The notes beneath the pieces are model-generated. The model ran no database searches and was not told where the DNA came from. It was given only the letters and a program-made list of their open reading frames with translations. Made by a program: the position numbers and the translations under genes. Of a stretch of 64,000 nucleotides of DNA, positions 34,801-48,400 are shown one piece after another. The stretch is from Margaritifera margaritifera (Eukaryota; Mollusca; Bivalvia; Unionida; Margaritiferidae), in NCBI GenBank assembly GCA_029931535.1, contig JAQPZY010001033.1:682001-746000 (forward strand), written 5' to 3'. The stretch's first letter is position 1. Every line of letters begins with the position of its first letter.

Positions 34801-37800
34801 TCACAAGCCTCAGTACCACAGTTAACTAACTTCATCTTTTGGGCTCTCTGAAAAGAAAAAGTTAACTTCTATATCTTTCAAGGGTAACCATTCCACAACG
34901 TTGACAAGTTTCAGAATTATGGAAGGGAGAATATAGGCTAGAACAAAGACCTCTCCGACTTCTTGCAGAGTTTTACTGTTTTTACAAAAGGCTTTGGTTC
35001 TTCGTCCAAAATGGAATCTCCCATGGGCTTTGATGTGGTTAAATAAAGCAATCCTTTGAACCAATGTCTAGAGCCTCCTTGACTCACCTGGTTATTCTAA
35101 CTACATCAGGCAGTCTCAAGGAGATACACACCTTGCCAGTTGATCTGAACTCACTACCACTGTTGTTCGAATTCACTCATAATGTCCCTGCTTTCACTGC
35201 CAAGAACAGGCTCCTGTTCATGGGGAATCAGTCCTTTGTCTTGAGATCTCTATCTTCCTCTGACCTTTTGCCCCAAGAGCATCTTCAGGACCCTGTAATT
35301 ACCCCCATTGTATTCTTGTGCATATTGGCTTATATCGTTTGGGAAGTAGCCACTAGCACAGCATTCTAGTGTAACTGTCCACTGACATGTTATTTAAGTC
35401 ATGGGATGGAGGGCAGAGGCAACTTTCTCTAGCTTTTACCTCAGAGACCTTGCATCCCAAAGGGTTCATTTGACCAGGTGGGACCTATAGCTGCAGAACA
35501 ACAGGCAACCTTCCTCTGTTGGATTTGCAGGAGGGAAATTTTCTTACAAGCCACATCCAAGCATACCTATATGGTAACTCTATCCCTTTTATATCTCATA
35601 AGATTTCAAGCTGCTTCTTATATCTCATAAGATTTGAAGCTGCTTCATGTACATTAGGGAACCAGAGATTGGGCCTTCTCCAGGGTAAGGGGATGTAACT
35701 CCCTCCACTTTGTACCCAATCTCCTAATGTACTATGATCAAGTAATGTATTTGAAGAAGAAACCAATTTTTGGAGTAAAGAATGTTTTTTCAATAATTCT
35801 TACCTGATAATAACATAGGCACACCCTCCCAGCCACCACACAGTAAAACCTGATAGAGCATACAAACCTGTGGCAGTAGTAATTGACGTATGGCATGGAT
35901 TTGGTGCTATTCCCCCCCCCCCCCCCCCACAAATCCATGTAAGGGGAGATCACTCATGTATGACTTCCACCTAGGTGGGCAGATGACTTTTAGCACTTTT
36001 GTTTCTAAAAACAAGCTTGGGATGGCTGGATTTGCAAGGTGGTGGTTGCAAATTCAACATTATGATCAGGTAAGTATTATACAATATTTTTTACTCCAAA
36101 AATTGGTTTCTCTCTTGCTTTATGTCAGATTCATTATCAGCAAGGACAACTCCAATCTTATTCTATCCCAGCCATTCATTCATATGGGCATGGAGTTCAA
36201 AAACCTTTCTGAATCGAGTTTGCCTGTCTCAAGAACATGCCTCGAAAATCGTCTCTGATGTGTCTTCTATCTGCTAAGAGAGTTGAATTTATTTGCCTCT
36301 TTGGTCTTCTCATCATAGCCACAAATTTTTTCATTTTGGTCCGCTTGTTCATGAGACCTCTGCAGATGATATTTTATCCCAGTGGCACCCAAAACTTTGT
36401 CCACTAGACCAAATGATCAAAGTTTTAAACAATGTGAGGTCTCATCTCAGCAAATGGAGAACCTCTCTTGGTTTACAGCAGGCATCCCATTTCAGCATCT
36501 ACCACTGGAAATAGCTATTTTCATGGTTGCCATCTCACCCATCACCTACACTCCTTTCAAGACATTTAAGTGAGGTTTGGTCAGGAGCACTCCATGCATA
36601 GTATCTTGGGATACAAGCCATAGCATATGCCTTCTGGTAGCAATTGCCTTTTGATCATGGCAGGAGATGCTATAAGGACAAGTTTTTTTTTTTTTTAATT
36701 CTTTCTGATAACTTGGCTGTCATCAGTCTGAAGAAAAAGGGGAACCAAGTCCCCAGATCTCTGCCTTGTTAGGGGTTTCCTCAGATGATGTAATTGTCAA
36801 CAAATCTGCATTCAAATCCATGACATCTCATGCAGGTAAATAAATAATATCCAATCACCTGATAAATGATATTACACTGTTATTATAGAACCACACATAA
36901 CCATGAACTACAATTGGGCAGCACCCACAGCGCCATCTATTCGCACTGCATGGCTGGACATTTTTTTAAAACTGCCTACCTGTCCTGCTGTATAAGAGAC
37001 CATATTTTTGAACATGAGCATGACTATAGAAAGAATCAACAAAACAGAACAATTTTAATACATGAAAATTATGGAAGAAAAATGGACAGAAGAAAAATAA
37101 AAATAATCATTGAATTCTGCCAACAGTTGTTCTTTACACAAAAAATAGCTGTCTTTTTCCATGCACCAGTCATCTAAACAATTTAATGTGTGGGATTGTT
37201 TAGCCCTGGTCTGTGTTGAACAATGTAAATGCACCAATCAAAACTCCATATTAGCATTAGTGTAATCTAATGCCAATTGTGTATTTTCACAGGTACAGCT
37301 GATCATGAACTGACCCCCACCCAGTCCATCATCTTGAGTCAGACAGTCAAAAGGATCAAAGAGACTGTATGCAGAATTGGTACAGAGCACAAAGACCTTC
37401 ACAGTACTGTGTCAAAAGTGGGAAAAGCAATAGATAGGGTATCCATGAAAATTTTTCTAATTACATTAATTTAATAGTAGAAATTCTACTCAACAACAAT
37501 AGCTTAGTAATTTGCCAAAGAGAATTTTCCAGCACAACTTAGTAAATTTTCTGTCCAAAATTTGTATGTTATGGGCAGCAGAGCAAACATTAGGGAAAAA
37601 TAAACTAAATTTGGGAAGTATATTTCCACTAATTTATTTAATTGATACCATAATTTTCCCAAATTAAGGTTCTGCTTAAAAATAAGTTCATCCTAATTAT
37701 ACATAATTTGGGTAAATTTCTAACTAGCATTATTCCATATATACATCTATATATGTGTCCCCCAGGCTCTTCACCTGGTCTGTGTCTCAAACAGTGTGGA

Positions 37801-40800
37801 AGGAATTATGCAAACTTGTGTTACTTCTGATATTAATACAGATATTTCACACTGGTCTTGATAAATCCTTAAATTTGATGACTGCTATTGAAAAACCCGT
37901 GAAAATTAGAAAAAGTGGAAAAATTCCTTGAAGAGTCATTAAATTTGCTTTGACAACCCTTTAAAAGCTCATGAATTTTGCTAATATTTGACTTATTTCT
38001 ATTAAGTGAGTCATTTTTACACATTTAATTAATTTTGGGGGAAAACTGAGCATTAACGATCATAGTAGTGTTATCTTAGAACAATCTGCCAATTGCAACT
38101 TCGCTGTAAATGCTGCAGATCATACTTTAGTCTTGCAGAAATAGCCAAGGTAATTCTGAATGAGCAATCTGCATGTACTCTAGTCTGGTTTACAATCTAT
38201 AACACTACATGCATCACCTGTGAAATTTAAGAAAGCCGTAATTTTTTTTATAACAGTCTTTACTTTTTAAGTGGTTGTTGTTACAAAGGATTAAATAAAG
38301 GTCAGTTGTGTTTATCTCTGTTTTTGTGATACAGTCGTTCATAGCAGTGTTGAAATGCATATTTTGCCAAGAAATCATGGTCGCTGGTCGTGTTCTGCAA
38401 GTGGTTGCTCACGACAGTGCATTTATATAATAAAATCGATCCATGCATTATGATTGTGGTCGTAAAAGACAGGTGGTCGCTCATAGCAGAAGTCGCTCAA
38501 GACCGGTTTTACGATAAATGCAATTCTTAATTTTTTTTACCAATTTATGTCCAGGTGTAAATTGGCTGTTTAGACTGCTGTTCTGGAAGACCAATGCAAC
38601 CTCAGTAATTGTGTCATACTGAAAAAGTTAACTCACCAACATATCCATTTCTTTGTGTACTTGATAAGAATAGTCTATGATCTTCAATCTGTACAGATTT
38701 TGTGGATTTCTAAATACTCATTCAGCTGTTATTTTATGGACAATTAGCAACACATTACATTTTGCCATACTTCCATGTGTAATGACCCTTCCTTTGGATG
38801 GATATTCAAATATAAGTAGCGCAATTAAATGCACACCTACCAATAAGTTCTTTGCTGATTATGGATTGCTTGGACCCTTATGCTGATTATGGATTGCTTG
38901 GACCCTTATGCTGATTATGGATTGCTTGGACCCTTATGCTGATTATGGATTGCTTGGACCCTTAGATTTGTAACAATATCATTTTTTTTCTTCAAAAAAT
39001 TGGAAAGGAGCTTTGTTAAGGATGAATTTTGTACACTGCCTCTCAGAGTACAGAATATCAGCATGAAAACTTTACTTAATTTTTCCAGTTACTGAAAGAC
39101 CTGGAGTAAAATACTTTAAAATTTTGACATTTGCAGTTACTATTGACATTTTTATTGCAATTTCAGTAATAATTACTTACATTTGGGCAGAATAATTGAT
39201 AAAAACGAACTATTTTAATTTGGGAGGGGGGTAGAAAGTTATCAATTACTTTGGATTGTGGGAGCCACTTTGGCTCAGTGGTTAGCATTTTGGACTCACA
39301 ACCGAAAGGGTGCGGGTTAAAATTCAACCATTGGACCAGCCTGGGTCAGCTACCGTGGTGTGTCCTTGGGCAAGGCACTTTTCTTCAATTGCCTTGGCAC
39401 TAAATAACCCACTTGTGTTGCTGTGTCGTAAAGCACCAAACCAAATACTTTGGATTGTATTTATGTAGAAGAGTTTTAATAATTGGAAGTGTTGTGCATT
39501 TTAAAGAACAATAGACATGATCAGATGATGTATTTCCAATTATACAAATCTACCAAATTCATATGGAACCGTATGCTTGTTTACAAGTCAGTTTTGGAGT
39601 AATTTAAAATCTTATATAAAATAATAAATTCAAATTTTTGTTCTGAGTATATTTTCCTAAAAATGTAATCATGTTTAATCAGAAAGTAATTTCATGACAG
39701 AATATTTTTTTTTTACTTTAATCTATTAATTACCATAAAATGTATCAATACCAATTGTTTGTGATTACTAAAAAATCAATAATCAGCAGGGCTGAGCAAA
39801 TTTTTTTTTAAACCACTAGTCCAGGACAAGTGGTTTCAGAAAATTCACTAGTCCCACCTTACTCCTCACTAGTCCCACCTTACTCTTCACTAGTCCCACC
39901 TTACTTTTCACTTGTCCCAAAATGGTAATCACTTGCCGAGATTTGATGAGATGTATGTACTTAATCCATAGAAAAAACAAACGAATAATATACAACATAA
40001 TTATTTCATAAAAGAATTTAATTTTTCAAAAACATTGGTTGTTATACATTTGGCTTCTTCAGGTTCATGTATATATGTTTTAGCTGATGGATTTGAAAAA
40101 ATGTCCATGTATATGTCTGCCACCTGCACCAGCACTAAGCCAATAGTTGATAGCTGTGTCTGGGTTGAAGTCATCAAGCTCTGGTCCATTTGCGGAAATA
40201 TTCATTAGCATTTGTAAACTCTTTTGGTTTAAGGAATTCCTTAAAGAAGTCTTGATTAAGTTCATTGAACTAAATCCTCGTTCACTCCCAGCAGTGGATG
40301 GGCTTATAACAAACATGATTTCTAATAGTTTGCATAATTGACTGAGACTAGGTGGAGTATTCACTAAGAGTGTTCCAAGAATTTCAACAGGTGGATCCGG
40401 TGACTGCTTCCTTCCGAGTCAATACATTCAAGCCAGGTATAACAATCAACCCAATGCGGCTGAAAATTTCTGTCTCTTAGTAGTGTCATATTTGACATTT
40501 TTGCCATCACAGATTGTTGCTTATGTCTCTTTGGAGAAATAGCTACCGCACACTCAGTATCAGTCTTACGTTTTATTCGTCCACTTTCAAGCAAATTTTC
40601 CTTCTCCGAATTGCCGTTATTACCTTCCGAACATAATTTAGCAAACTCATTTTATCCACAGAGTAACTATCAGCTTGCTTGACAACTACTTCTAAAGTGA
40701 TCATAACATACATTTACTCTTTTAAATACGAACAGAGACAGCTCATTAATTAGCGTAATTGTTTCGTTTCAAAAGCAATATCGCACGTGGAAGTTAATCA

Positions 40801-42423
40801 TCTGTATAATCAATTAAAAATTAAAGAATCATTACTGTCATTTAATCAGTTCATAAAAGAAACCAACACTGAAGTCGGTAAAGTACCTTTCATTAATTTA
40901 ATTACACTGACTCGCTGGATTAAAATTATAGTGAGCCAGCTCATGATAATCTGGCTTGAGTAAACTCAATGCGACAAAGCCGCTTAAAACACTACTAATT
41001 GATCATACTGGCTTTCTTTTGTTTGACGTGTTTTGATTTGCTGATAATTTGGTCGATTAGCCCAATATGCAGTCAAGCGGTAACAGGATGTAAATGTATA
41101 CACGAAGAGGGGTAGAATCAAGTATTCAGTATGCCCTGGAGGGCATCATTGGCCAAATAAAGGTAGATATAGTGATTAAAGCATGAAAATAAGGACTAGC
41201 CCAACTTTTTTAAAAAGCACTTGTCCCGGACTAGCGACTTGGAAAATTTTACTTGCCCGACTTCAAAAATTACTAGTCCGGGACGTCGGGCTATGGGATT
41301 TGCTCAACCCTGATCAGTTACAGATTTTTCCAGCTTAGAAGTCTTGATTATCTGTTTTTTGCTCTGCTTTTGAAAGATAGTTCAAAATTTAAATTATCTC
41401 ACAGAGGCATAACCACTAAGTCACAGTGATTAATGTTTGCTATGACCATGTAATACTGGTCTTGAAATACCCATGGTTTTCATTTTATTAAAGTGCAAGC
41501 TAAGCTGTTGGCAAAATTGACTTAAACACAAAGAAATGACTGAACTTTGAATCATAGAAAGGTTAAAGTTACTTTCTTGAAGTTGCATGATATATGACTA
41601 ATATTCAGTGACTTGCCACGATTTATTTATCAGGTGAATAATTTAAAAATTATTGTTAATTTTGACATTTTTGCCCTCCATATTTTAAGTATACAGAATT
41701 TGCAGGATGTACAGTATATGAAAATACTAGGTTTGACGTGGACTAAAAAAACAAAATACCAGTAAGCTACACCAAATTCTGTATCCTATCAGCTGTTAGG
41801 GGAAAATACTGTATAACCACAGGTTATTGATTGTTTGAAAAATCAGTGATAGAAAGAAGAACTTGTGAACTAATCAAGACAGCTACTATCAAATTTTTAC
41901 ATTTATCTGTTTATTGTCTTCCATTCATTGCGTGAGTCAGATCACCTAAGTAAAGATTTGTTAATGAGGTGAGAGAGAGCTCAAAATAAGATTAGTTGTT
42001 TTAAATGGACAATGGTCTTGCTCTGAACTACTTACAAAGATGTTTTTCAGCCTTTTGTTATTAACAATGAGACCTACAGCACTCAATCATTTGGCTCCCT
42101 TTCTGTAGAACTACCTTGTATCAAAATTAATTCCTGCCTTTTACAATTCAACTGTGGAACACATCAACAGAAATTATAAGTAACCCATATATACAAAATC
42201 TCAAACTTACATGAACCAGGATAAACATATACCTATTTTGTTGTATGTAGATACTGTACATCAGTTATATACTTCTGTATCACCAAGTAGACTTGAGCAT
42301 CAGATGAAATTAATGTTTAATTTTTTTCTTTTCTGTTTATATTCCTATTGCATACAATGCATAATACAGAAAAATGAGATGAACCTGTTACAAAGCATTT
42401 CTGGATCATTTACTGATTTAAGT

Positions 42424-42466
<43 letters not shown>

Positions 42467-45400
42467 ATATGGAATCCAAATCACTACAGCGCAAGTTATC
42501 ATAATCAATTGCACTTAACATTAGAAACATTTTTTTTGTACATGCTTCAGTAACAGTTAAGTATTCCTTGATTGCCTAGCTTTCTTCAATTAGCGGCCTC
42601 ATCGTTCACACCAAGTCAGAAAGATGTTCATGCCATGAAAGTTTTTCATGATTTTGCCTATGTTTTGCAGAACTTTTCACCAATGTGAGTTTCAAAAATA
42701 ACGCTAAAATGCTTATTAATGTTAACCAAATTTTACTGTTTTGATGCTTGACATGTTGACATTTTTAGGCAATCTTCAGAACTAAAATATTAAAAATTGA
42801 CTGATTACAAATCTGCACATGCACAAACTGAAATCTGGAAAAGTTTATAAGTGGTAAGAAAAGTAATAATGTACTAGACATTGTTGCATCATAAATGAAA
42901 AAAAAAAAAAAAAATTTCCTGGTAGTAGGTATGAAATCACAACCTTCTGCTCCAAAGTCAAATGTGTGTGTGTGTTTAAGTCACACACTTTATCCACTTG
43001 GCCACAGTAACTGTAGCTGTAAAGCAATAATGCCACATACAGAAACATGCTTATTACTATTCAAAAAAATTATAGTTTACATTTTTTTTCTTCTTAATAA
43101 CCAAACGCTCCAACAGTCACAAATGGGAAACTGCATACTTTAATATCTGCATCAAAATAATTATAAGAAATAGATTTATATCACGATTAGGTTATTGACA
43201 TGTCATTTCCATATGATTTACAATTTTTTTGTGATGATAACCAAATTTTTTTAAATTATATTTTCCCCTTTAAAAAATGAGCAAATACTAGGATACATAT
43301 GGAGACAATACATTTAAGCAGAATGCCCTAAATTTGTTGGAAATTAAAATATCTGAAAATCTGAGATTTGACAATTTTTCCACATTATTATTCATTTCAG
43401 CAATAAGTTGAGTTCAGATTAATTACGAACAATTATCAAACTTCTGTTGTTAAAGACAGGATCATAATTAGGGCTGTTAAGTCAGATGGCTTTGTTTGAT
43501 GGAAATGCACCTTTCCCAAGCTGAAATTGATGTCATCTTTTGATGCTAATCCATGTCAATATTTTATAACAGTGTTGACATTGGTCACTGCCCTGATTTC
43601 TGTAGAACATCCGCTGAGGTCAAGTCTTTATTAGGGAGAGGCCATTTAATATTCTAAAGGGGGTGGGAGGCTGGAGTTAAATGCCTGAAAACAATTGTCT
43701 TGCTTTGATTTGTAGTATAAAAAAGACCTTATTCCATTCCTTAATTTACTTGCTACAAATTTATCTTGTAATGATGAAAGAAAACAAATATCCCAGTCAG
43801 AAAGAACAATCTAGCCCCATAAATTAAATGGTCAGTCCCTTACAGTACACATGCAGTCAGAATTGAACTAGTTCAAAGTTGTGTATATTCAGCCTCATGA
43901 CTGTGCTATTACTGCTTAAGGACTAAGCATGTAGTTCACATTTCAGTGTAAATTCAGTGTTTTCTGGTTTGGTTGTTTTTTTAAACAGAAGCAGTTGTCA
44001 TTTGGAATTTAATTGTCCATATCTCAGAGGATTATTTTTCCTTTGTAACAATAGGATAAATTTATGCAGATTCAAGAGAAGCTCAGTAACATGTGCCTCT
44101 CATCAAGTCAGTGTGTAATTTTGTTCAGATTTCTTTGAATAAAGTAAAAGTGTAAAATTATTGCAAAAGAAGTCAATTAACTTTTTCTAAATATACATGT
44201 ATGAATATACAAGACTTATGAAATTCTTTTTTTATTGTCCAAATATATGATCAAAATAAAGATGACTGATTCTTCAAATGGTATCTGATTGTAAATCACT
44301 CTTGACGTCTTTCCAATGATGGTCTTCATTCAGCTGTTCAAATGTCAGTCTGTAATTTCAACCAACCCCTCCATGATGGAGTTGCCCACAGCATGCCTTC
44401 TGAGGTGCAGTGGTGATTTTTAGGTATTTATCCCTCCACTGTGGAGCATTATCATGGAGCAAATGTGGAGGGGATTAAGTCATCCACCCCGAAATGTGGG
44501 GAATCAAAAAATTGCATGAGCTGTACTGTACATGGGGGAAAGGTTGAGTTTCTAACAATTTTAATTAAATGGCATCATTTAAGTTATTGTAAACGGTGTA
44601 CACATTTAGAAATTTTGGTAAACATTGCAGCCTTAATTAAGACTTTTCAGTCTCTGTACATGTTAAAAAACATAGAAACTATCAGTATAGCAATTGAGAA
44701 CTTAAGGCTTGATTTGAATTTAAATCTAGAATCCAGCGATCCAATTGACTGAAATTTAAGTCCAACTAAAAATTGACCAAGCTAATGTCTTAAATCTAGA
44801 CTTAACCTAAAGACTTAGGTTGGTGACATTGGGGCCAGGTACTACCAGATCGGTCTAGAATGTGGTAGGTGCCCATAGTGTTACCAATCATTGGGGCCAG
44901 GTAATACCAGATCGGTCTAGAATGTGGTAGGTGCCCATAGTCTTTAGATTGGTGACATTGGGGCCAGGTAATACCAGATCGGTCTAGACTGTGGTAGGTG
45001 CCCATAGTCTTTAGGTTGGTGACATTGGGGCCAGGTAATACCAGATCGGTCTAGAATGTGGTAGATGCCCATAGTGTTACCAATCATTGGGGCCAGGTAA
45101 TACCAGATCGGTCTAGAATGTGGTAGGTGCCCATAGTGTTACCAATGTCCTTAAGTCCATATATGGTTACATCCATTCAGTTAACTTTTGCCTTTAGATC
45201 AGTTTTCAGGAACTGTGGTAGGGAATTTCTAGTTTGCTTTTAATCTTTGCAGAACTTTGTGTCAGACTTTTGTGCTGTTACCAGAGAAGGAGCATTTGAT
45301 GCTGAGAGCAATCAGAACTTACTCAGTGAGGTTGTCTGTGAGCATTTCCTGAGGCAGGGCAAGCTTGACATTGCTGAGGCTCTGAATGAGGTCTGTATGA

Positions 45401-48400
45401 GGTTGTTGTAAAATTGACCAATTGATTATGTTCCTCTTACTCAATAGCATATATGTTTCTTTAACCCATTTCTTTCAGAATACGATTCCAGTCATGCTTT
45501 ACCTTTTTATTCAGGATTCAATTCCCATTGTACGTTCACTGCATTCAGTCAACCATTTCGTGAAAGTATGCATTTAACTGTAATACATCATTACTTTAGG
45601 TGTACTCTTAGAAAAAAAGGAAGTAAGGTAGAAGGTAAGCAAGTGCCATGTTATGTAGTGAACGCGCGAGTGAAAACAAAAAACTATGGTGAAAATTTTA
45701 TTTTGGAACTGAGATTTAATGTGTGGAGATCAAAGTGGCAGACAGTACAGAAGTGGCAAGTGATGGCAGTGATGTGGATGCTGATTTTTATTTTAAAAAT
45801 ATTGACACTTTTGTTGGGGAAATTGACATTTTAAGTGGTGGGGATCATGATCTTGGTTTTGTCAAAATGAACGAGTAGATAACTGGTTAGTTGTTTTTTT
45901 TACTAAGATGTTGGCAATGATGACAACTTTAGGGGTTTTGAAGTTAACTAGTACTACAACTACTACTTCTACTACAAAAAAAGGGAACTTTCCTACAAAA
46001 CAGGAACAAAATTATATAACAAATTTTGGTTGTCACTATAAGCAAACTGTATAATATTAAATTTTTAATCTGCTATAAAGGAACATGCTAAAAAAATTGC
46101 AATAAAAATTACAGGAGTGATGAAGGATAGGAGGTTAGAAACACCAGAAGCCTATGTGTTAAAATTCCCAAAAGTGCTTGTTTTGCAATAAAAATATTCC
46201 CAATTCAATGGCTGGGGCCCCAATATTTTATTGTTGGAATCATCGCAGGCCATCAAATATGTCTGCTGTTACTAAAAATAGAAAAACCTTCAATAATTTC
46301 TTCTAAATAACTGCTTAACAGAATTTGACCAATTTGACAGAAAGTGTACTATCTTGAACGCCTTCAGATATATATTAAAAAAAGATATGGTTCTGCTGTT
46401 AAATATGGCTGCCATTACGAAAAGGAGAACAACATTTACTCAACTTTATATTTTAAAAAAATACTAAACAGAATTTGACCAACTTTGACACAAAGCATCC
46501 TGGCATATGGGGCTTTCAATATTGGACAAATAATACTGATGTATGATCAGATATGAATGAAGACACAAAAACTAGAAGAGCCTTGAAATATTTGTTTTCA
46601 TAACACATGGAATCAACAGCACTGGAGAAATTTCAGCAGAAAGCATCCTACTGACCCAGATTTCTTGGACAATTGCTCTTGCATTTGCCTATTAGGCAGA
46701 TGTCAGTCAGGTTAGCAGTCTCAGACCCACTTAGGCCTCTTGTTCTATACATGTTGCTTGTCAACTTCCAGCTTTCTTTTGTGCATGTGGCATTACCTGT
46801 GAGTCACTCTGTTTTTCTTTATATGGAGTCTTGTCTTTTTCTTAATTTACTCCATAACCTAAATAAAGTCTGTTAAATATACCAGAAATGAAAAATGAAA
46901 ATCAGTATCAGATTCAGATAGAACATAATGTCTCAGTTATTTACATGTCTGTGTTATGACCAAACATACAAATACTATATAGATAATGTACATAATTTCA
47001 CTTGTTGTGTATGCATGCAATTATAATATGCTGAACATGAGCTTATACTGGTGCTTTTTTATTTTATCAAAAAACACAATTCTTGTTTGGAAATAAATTG
47101 TACAAACCTTCAGTTTTAGTATTTTCCAATATAGTGGCCACTATAAGAGATCTCTATAATTAGAATAATACCGTTCTATGAAATGATTATGATGTACAGA
47201 TATTTACCATGGATTCTTGCTAAAGGGCAGCATAACTAGAAGTTTAATGAAATTTCCTTCAGCCCTTCAGGGGAGATGTGGTAATGGACCTAGGGTATCA
47301 AATTATTCCACACTAAAGCATGTCATATTTCAGTCGTTTCAAAGAGTCAAATATAAATGTTCATAGTAAGTATCCTTTTTCAACTGTTTACACTTCTGGG
47401 TACTTTGGCTTGACATGAATGGTTGTTAAACTAAATTTGGTTGGCACAATGGACCCTGGAACAAGCATTAGGTCATAGTTTGAACTTTGCATTCATCTAG
47501 GAAGTTTTACAGATGCTTGTTTAAAATAAGGGCTACCTCGAAAACCCAAAATGACTGACTCCCAACATGGTTCATCTTCAGATGACAATTTAGTACAGCA
47601 AATACTGGCTGATGATAGCGATGATAACAATGATTTTTAAAGTTTTGAAGTATATCAGATTAGTGGAGCTGGGAAAGTGTTACTGGAAATGCCTGTGAGT
47701 GATTTTGAACCCAAAAATGATGTTGAATAGAAGTGTGATGTACATTCTCGATGGATGCTGGTCAACCCCCAGTTCAGCGGTATTTCAAAATTAAATGTAG
47801 AAAAGGTAGAATACCAAGCCTAATTAAAATACAGGCAATTTAAAAGCAGAGTGCAATTTTCATTTCTTTTCTAAAACAATTCAGCCCTGAGGAATATTGT
47901 GCACAAAACTATATAGTACTCTAAGGGTTAAGATAAATTGAATGAAAATAAGAATCTAAAAAGATATTAAAAAGTAAGGATATTTATTTGATCAAAATAC
48001 AGTAAAACCTGCCTTGAGAGACCGCCCCTTCTGCCAAGAAAAAACGGTCTCTCAAGACAGGTGGTCTCTCATAAGAGGTTTGTACAAAAAGACCAATTTC
48101 CATCGTGGAAATTCAGCACTGTTTAAGAAGGAAAAATAAACACAATCACATACATTTATTGTATTCTTTGTTCATAGTTCTTGTTAAAATATAACATGCA
48201 TTTATCTGAAAATAATTTTATATTGCAATAAAGTTTTACATATTTCAATAAACATTAATAACATTTATATTTGAAGATTACATGTACATGTACTATTACT
48301 AGCATATGAATTCATTTCTAATTGACTCCTTGACTTATATAACACCATAAAATTTATTTTTACAAACATTTCAACTGGGTGCTATGTTGCAAACGGTCTC

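Noticed and set aside
39260..39340. Functional tRNA gene
   Set aside because: The A box is good, but the B box is degenerate, no cloverleaf closes, and a SINE body with target duplications follows.
45568..45900. piggyBac-like N-terminus (acidic frame)
   Set aside because: Only an acidic run is visible; no DDE or RING-like block follows, so the claim cannot be supported.
47550..47790. Second piggyBac-like N-terminus with [13 protein letters not shown]
   Set aside because: Resembles the family only over a few residues and is interrupted by stops; a profile search would be needed.
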